Shown here: in pieces, positions 59,436 to 64,000 of the stretch | Numbering within the stretch: position 1 is the stretch's first letter | Layout of the letters: each line of letters begins with the position of its first letter | Made by a program: the position numbers and the translations under genes | Assembly (NCBI GenBank): GCA_008933995.1 | Contig: WARS01000033.1 | Coordinates: forward strand, 64,501 to 128,500 | DNA from: Datnioides undecimradiatus | Taxonomy: Eukaryota > Chordata > Actinopteri > Lobotiformes > Datnioididae | Length of the DNA: 64,000 nucleotides | Direction: 5' to 3' | The notes under the pieces: generated by a model | The model's input: the letters and a program-made list of their open reading frames with translations, nothing else | The model's database searches: none | What the model was told of the DNA's origin: nothing

Positions 59436-62400
59436 CCTGTGTGCTGACATGGCTCTGTGGCTGTTGGCGCGCTGTGCTCTCCAGTGTTTATGCAGGATGC
59501 TTCTAAAACAGATGTTGACTTTGTGTCAGAGCATCATTATGTTGAGTCAGCAGAGGTCCCAGGAAGGTGATGGCTGATTAGTGCTGCAATGATTAAGAGC
59601 AAAGAGTTTTTAGCTGTAGCTAGCTAGCTTGTTAAGCTAACATTAGCTCCTTGAGTTAGTTGAAAACACATGAAGCTCAGCCAGCGTCTTGGACTGACTC
59701 GATCCAAGGCAAAAAGCCTTTAAATGGCTGAAATTTAAACTTCACCAAATCTAATAAAGACGCTGTAATTCACTGGCATCCTGGAACAGCTTGCACATGG
59801 TGACTGAGTGGATGTGCCAGTGCTGGACTGAGCTTTCTGCCCGTATAACCTGTACGTGGCGTTTGATTAGCTTAGAGCAGACGAACACATGTTGAACCCG
59901 TTCCTCGGCACTGCTGTTTTCTCCGGAGGGCATCGGATTTGTTGGTTGTTATTGGATTGAACTTGAACCTAATTGAAAAAATAATCAGCAGATTATTGGT
60001 AAGTGAGTTGTTGGTCGCTGGGCTCGATTTGTTCCAGCTGCGTGTTGGACTAATGCTGGATCGAGGTCCTGTCAAGCTGCTCGCCTTGAGGAGGTGGAGA
60101 TAGGGGGGATATCAGTGATGAGGAGAGAGAAAAGCATTATCGAAGTCATTCCTCTGTTTGTCTGGGGATTGAAACTGAGCAATCTGAAACCGTTTAGAAA
60201 GCTCCGATAGTCCCTCGGCCCCGCTTTGGAATCCACCGTCTCAATTCACTGCGATTCCGAACATTGGCACAATACCTGCAGGCAATGGTTCAACAGGGAC
60301 TTTCCCTTGTCCGCGGGGCCTCTGCTGTTACTCCCCGCCTGCCCCTGATCACTTCCATATGGGCTGGGAGCGCTCTACATCCCCTGCACCACACCATAAG
60401 TGATTGTTGATTAATGAGAGAGAGAGTGAGATGCAGAGATGAGGCAGAAGGAGACAGAGGAGGGGAAAAATGGTTTGAGGAGGGCAACGGGAGGGCGAGG
60501 CAGTGGTGCAGAAAGTTCTAAATTGAGTCCAAAAAAGAAAGCCAAAGACATGGCCGCAGAGCGAAGGGAGCGAAAGGATGCAGATGTGGTTCGGGATACT
60601 CTCCAGAGCTCCTCCATCCTGAAGCTCCTTCCTTTCGTCCAAAACCAGCTGTACTCCTCCCGGAGCGAACCCTCAGGTCGTCCCTCCATCCCTGGACACC
60701 TCTCTTTCATTCCTCCCCCTTCTCGTCTGTTTTCATAGTGGGCTCTCCCCCTCTGGATTCCACACTCAGGCTGGGAAAAGCCTTCTTTACCATTTGTGTT
60801 TGTATTATTCTGCCTGCATGTTTTGCTTCTGCTTCGCAGAATTTATCCCCCTCCCCCCACCAGCCGAGAAAGAGCTGACTCTGGCCTTTCAGGGCAGAGT
60901 GTCCGTATATTGTCGGATGGTTTCAAGCCAAACTGCGGAGAGACGGAGACAGAGAAGTAGTCAGAGAAAAGAAATGGCTCTTCAGTGAGTCACTGACTAA
61001 TTAATCTCCTCTGATCGCAGCCTAGAAGTCATAGCAGGGGCTGTCAGCGTGCCTGCTTTAAGGGAAACAGAGGTGGATAAGGCTCGGGCCCTAATAGAAA
61101 GCAGCTATGGAGCAAGTGTGAGCATGAAATGTTTACAGTGTCGGTGATTTCATAGGAAACTCTGAGAGGAAACGGGCCTGTGTTCAGGAAGTAACCCCAC
61201 CCCCCCGAGAGTTAAATGAAATTACCCTTGGACCTGGGAAACGAATGAAGGCTGTAAACAAACAGTGGCTGTTCGTGCCACGATATAAGAGCTTTGATCA
61301 GAGTACTTCACTAACTCTGACTGCCAGTACACAGCAACATGAGGAACAGTCGGCAGTCGGATCACTCCTGTAGCTCGCTCCATGTTGGTGGTAGCGGGGG
61401 GGGAAGACTCATCACAACTCAGACTAACAGCTGCAGCGTCTTTTTTCTGGACTCAAACCGATCAGAGCTGCAACACACAGTCATGTTCATTTTCATGTTT
61501 CGTGGATGGATCAGTTTATTGTTCAGTCTATGAACAGTCCTCAGATGTCTTGTGTGTGTCCAACCAATGTTGGATACACCCCCGACACACTCAGTTTACC
61601 CTGATGAGACAAAGAAAAGCAGAAAAGTTTCATTTTTCGCTCAGAACTTAATTAAAATGATACCTCACTTACATCGCCGAATGTCTTTCAGTTGATTGGC
61701 TGATTAATTAATTGACTTTTCCCCACTAAACGTTAAACTGACATGCTGGATTGTTACGAAACGCTGATTAATCCACAGTAAATCCAGTTGTCCTGTCTGT
61801 TGCATGGCCATGTTATCCTTCATAAGACCAACCAGCACCCGAGGAAACCTGTGGAGCAGAGCCGAGCGTGGTGTGGACTGTGACAGGGTTTAACACTGAG
61901 TCACGCTGATGGTCCGCATGTGAACAGCACGCTGAGAACAGTGGAGCTGGCCTGACAGAAAGGAAATGATCATTCTCCTCGTGTGTCGTCACATTGTTCC
62001 ACGATGACAGCATGAATGAGATTGCAGTTCCCCCTTTTTGGTTTGTTTCTATTTCTGGACCCGTCTATTGGCTGCTTATGTAACTTTGGCCCATCTGCGG
62101 TGAAATTAGTCACAATTTCCACCCAAAGTAGCGATGCAGTGAGTCGCTGTGATCAAAATTTTGGAAATTCTTTGTTGCCAGATGATAAGCGGAACTTTCA
62201 GAAAGCACTGTAGGATCACACTGAACAGATCATCTGACCCAGGGACTCAGCTCGCACCCACACCCCTGTGCCCCCCCCCCCAACCCCCTATCCTGGCAGG
62301 ATGTGACATCATGGCAGTGAGGCCCCTGGAGCTGTTCTTTTCCTCTTTGAAGTCAGAAGCGTCTGTAACTTGGAGCCTCATTAACATTAATGAAGGAGAT

Positions 62401-62479
62401 GAAAATATTCTCATCTCATATCCCATTCTCTGCTCCTATTCTAGTCTGATCTGCGGATTCTTCCTCTGTGTCTGTGTGA

Positions 62480-62535
62480 GTGCGCGTGCGTGTGTGTGCG
62501 TGCGTGCGTGCGTGCGTGCATGCATGTGTGTGTGT
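62480..62535. repeat. (TGCG)n/(TG)n tract
   Basis: Alternating purine-pyrimidine run of TGCG units with TGCATGCATG near its end. Confidence 0.93.
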
Positions 62536-64000
62536 CCTTCTACCCCATTAGAGACCTTTTACCAAGCAAGTGATGTCCACACGTGTCTAACTGGGCTCCC
62601 GGCAGAACTGTGTCTGCTCCGGGTGAGACTTGTTCCATGAGAACACGCTGACATTCCATCCGACCGAACCAACTCACCACAATCAACAGAACACACACGG
62701 GAGGGGGGGTGCAATCATTGTTTTTCCTCTGGTCGGATGTGATTGTCTTTGATTGGCTGCACGCGAGGAGCAGGAGAGCCACCCAGCCCCAAATGAGAGT
62801 GTGGAGGAGGCTCTGGGAGGCGAAATCACAGATGAAGTCGCTTGTTCAGAGATGGAGGAGGAGAAACAGCCAGCCTGGCTTCGTGCGAAGGGTTAAAAAG
62901 GCACCTTTATGCTCCAGGAAGTCAGACCACCCGGTCAGGAAGTAGTCCTGTTTACACCCCCACACCCCACATTATCATTTATACACTTTGGTAACAAAAT
63001 CTAAAAGCAGGCTGTCAGAGGAGCTGATGGGTAGATTGTCTTACCTTTGGGCAAAGGCAGGCTAGCAGTTTCCCCCTTGTTTTCATTCTTTGTGCTAAGC
63101 TAAGCTAACAGGCTGCTGCTATAGCTTCATATGTACCCTACAGACATTACAGTGGTCTCCTCACTGAGCAAATAACAGAGAATGATGAACTAACCCTTTA
63201 AAAAATCAGTTTTTGCTAATTCCAGCTTCTCAGGGTTTGGTCACTTGTCTTCTAAGGTAAATGAAACTTGGTTGGACAAATCAAGCAGTTAGAGGAGGAC
63301 AGAGAGGGAGTGACGCAGCTCAAATGCAGCAGCACAGCTCTTTCTGCCCCGGCAGTGGTCGAGCTGCGGCTCTGCTCTGACAGATTCACTTGTTTACCAA
63401 AATGCCACTGAACCTGCAGACTGGCTGGAGAGTTCAGGGCTGTGGAGGTGAAGTGTTTGCCCCGCAGCAGAAACAGAAATGACTCCAGTGTTTTCCACAT
63501 TTGTCTTGTGTTCATTTTGTTTAAAAACAAATTAACTAATTAAGCCATAAAACGTAACTGTATCCTGCCTCTTCTGCTCCCCTTTACCAGTTCCCACTCC
63601 GCTGAGCACCGAAATGTGAGCTATGGGCTGAGGCGTTGACTCTTAAAGCGGTGCGTCGGAGCGATGTGACATTTAAAAAAACACAGGTGCGGAGATTCAG
63701 GCGCAGTGTGAGTTCATCAGCCGCTGCAGAGTGTTAACACAGTTGCACATTAGCAGAGGTGTGAAGGAGTTTGTAAAAGCTGGATGCGTGACGAGAGGTT
63801 CACGTGGATACAGGAGGGGTGTGTGCGTGCGTGTGTCGGAGGACGTAAGCACACAACACACACAGGAGATAAATGTTTCAGACTCTTTTTACAGAAAGTT
63901 GTCTCAAAGCCGGAGTGCAACGCATGTTAAGTAGCTTTTGCACATGCAGCAGACTGTTACTTCAGCTCTGTGTGTGTGTGTCTGAGGCTCACTCACGCTT

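Larger units (their letters stand above)
56987..64000 (+). other. enah intron 1, segment g, to the window edge
   Basis: No exon with EVH1 similarity found. Besides the microsatellites there is a C run at 62270-62289 and two low-repeat blocks (60210-60410, 60980-61140). A 99-codon open frame at 60439-60738 encodes a basic, helix-like segment (KKKAKDMAAERRERKDADVV) with no recognised family. Confidence 0.45.

Noticed and set aside
62149-62640. 163-codon frame on the plus strand.
   Set aside because: The centre is translated TGCG/TG repeat (Cys-Val-Arg-Ala), the rest matches nothing.
1-64000. CRISPR arrays, bacterial operons, riboswitches or phage-like defence genes.
   Set aside because: None of the corresponding repeat or gene patterns occur; all recognisable genes are spliced vertebrate genes or vertebrate transposons.

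Overview
The window looks like nuclear DNA of a teleost fish. Three spliced vertebrate genes can be read from it, lying between fish-type transposons and many long CA/TG and CT microsatellites. Their order and strands are ephx1 (minus), srp9 (minus), enah (plus). This matches the human arrangement as I know it, where ENAH is head-to-head with SRP9 and SRP9 is followed in tandem by EPHX1. Species cannot be resolved from the sequence.

Layout. 1-938 holds the first three coding exons of microsomal epoxide hydrolase (ephx1, minus strand); its 3' part lies off the left edge. A likely noncoding first exon is near 2508-2575. 3048-4734 is a hAT transposon with matching 11-bp termini and a perfect 8-bp target duplication. 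It is internally deleted but keeps its BED finger and hATC dimerisation domain. 4865-6942 is a complete srp9 (three coding exons, 86 aa) with 3'UTR and poly(A) signal. In the srp9-enah intergenic DNA lies a nearly full-length but frameshifted L2/Maui-like LINE (8302-12838, minus). An internally deleted piggyBac follows about 30 bp further on (12868-14434, minus). A CpG-rich promoter region begins near 17090 and leads to a 5-nt coding exon ATGAG at 17536, which fits the first coding exon of enah (Ena/VASP family).

From 17541 to the right edge no further certain exon is seen. I read this 46 kb as enah intron 1, because no exon encoding the start of the EVH1 domain is present. It holds microsatellites, a LINE 3' fragment (56392-56986), several AT-rich blocks that resemble conserved noncoding elements, a near-perfect 52-bp palindrome (37771-37822), and a candidate alternative first exon (ending 52401) whose splice phase matches enah exon 1.

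The three genes act separately: ephx1 detoxifies epoxides at the ER, srp9 is part of the Alu domain of the signal recognition particle, and enah controls actin filament elongation. No operon-like system, CRISPR array or novel multi-gene system is visible. The most interesting items are the candidate alternative enah exon, the deleted hAT copy, the palindrome, and the esterase-containing LINE ORF1.
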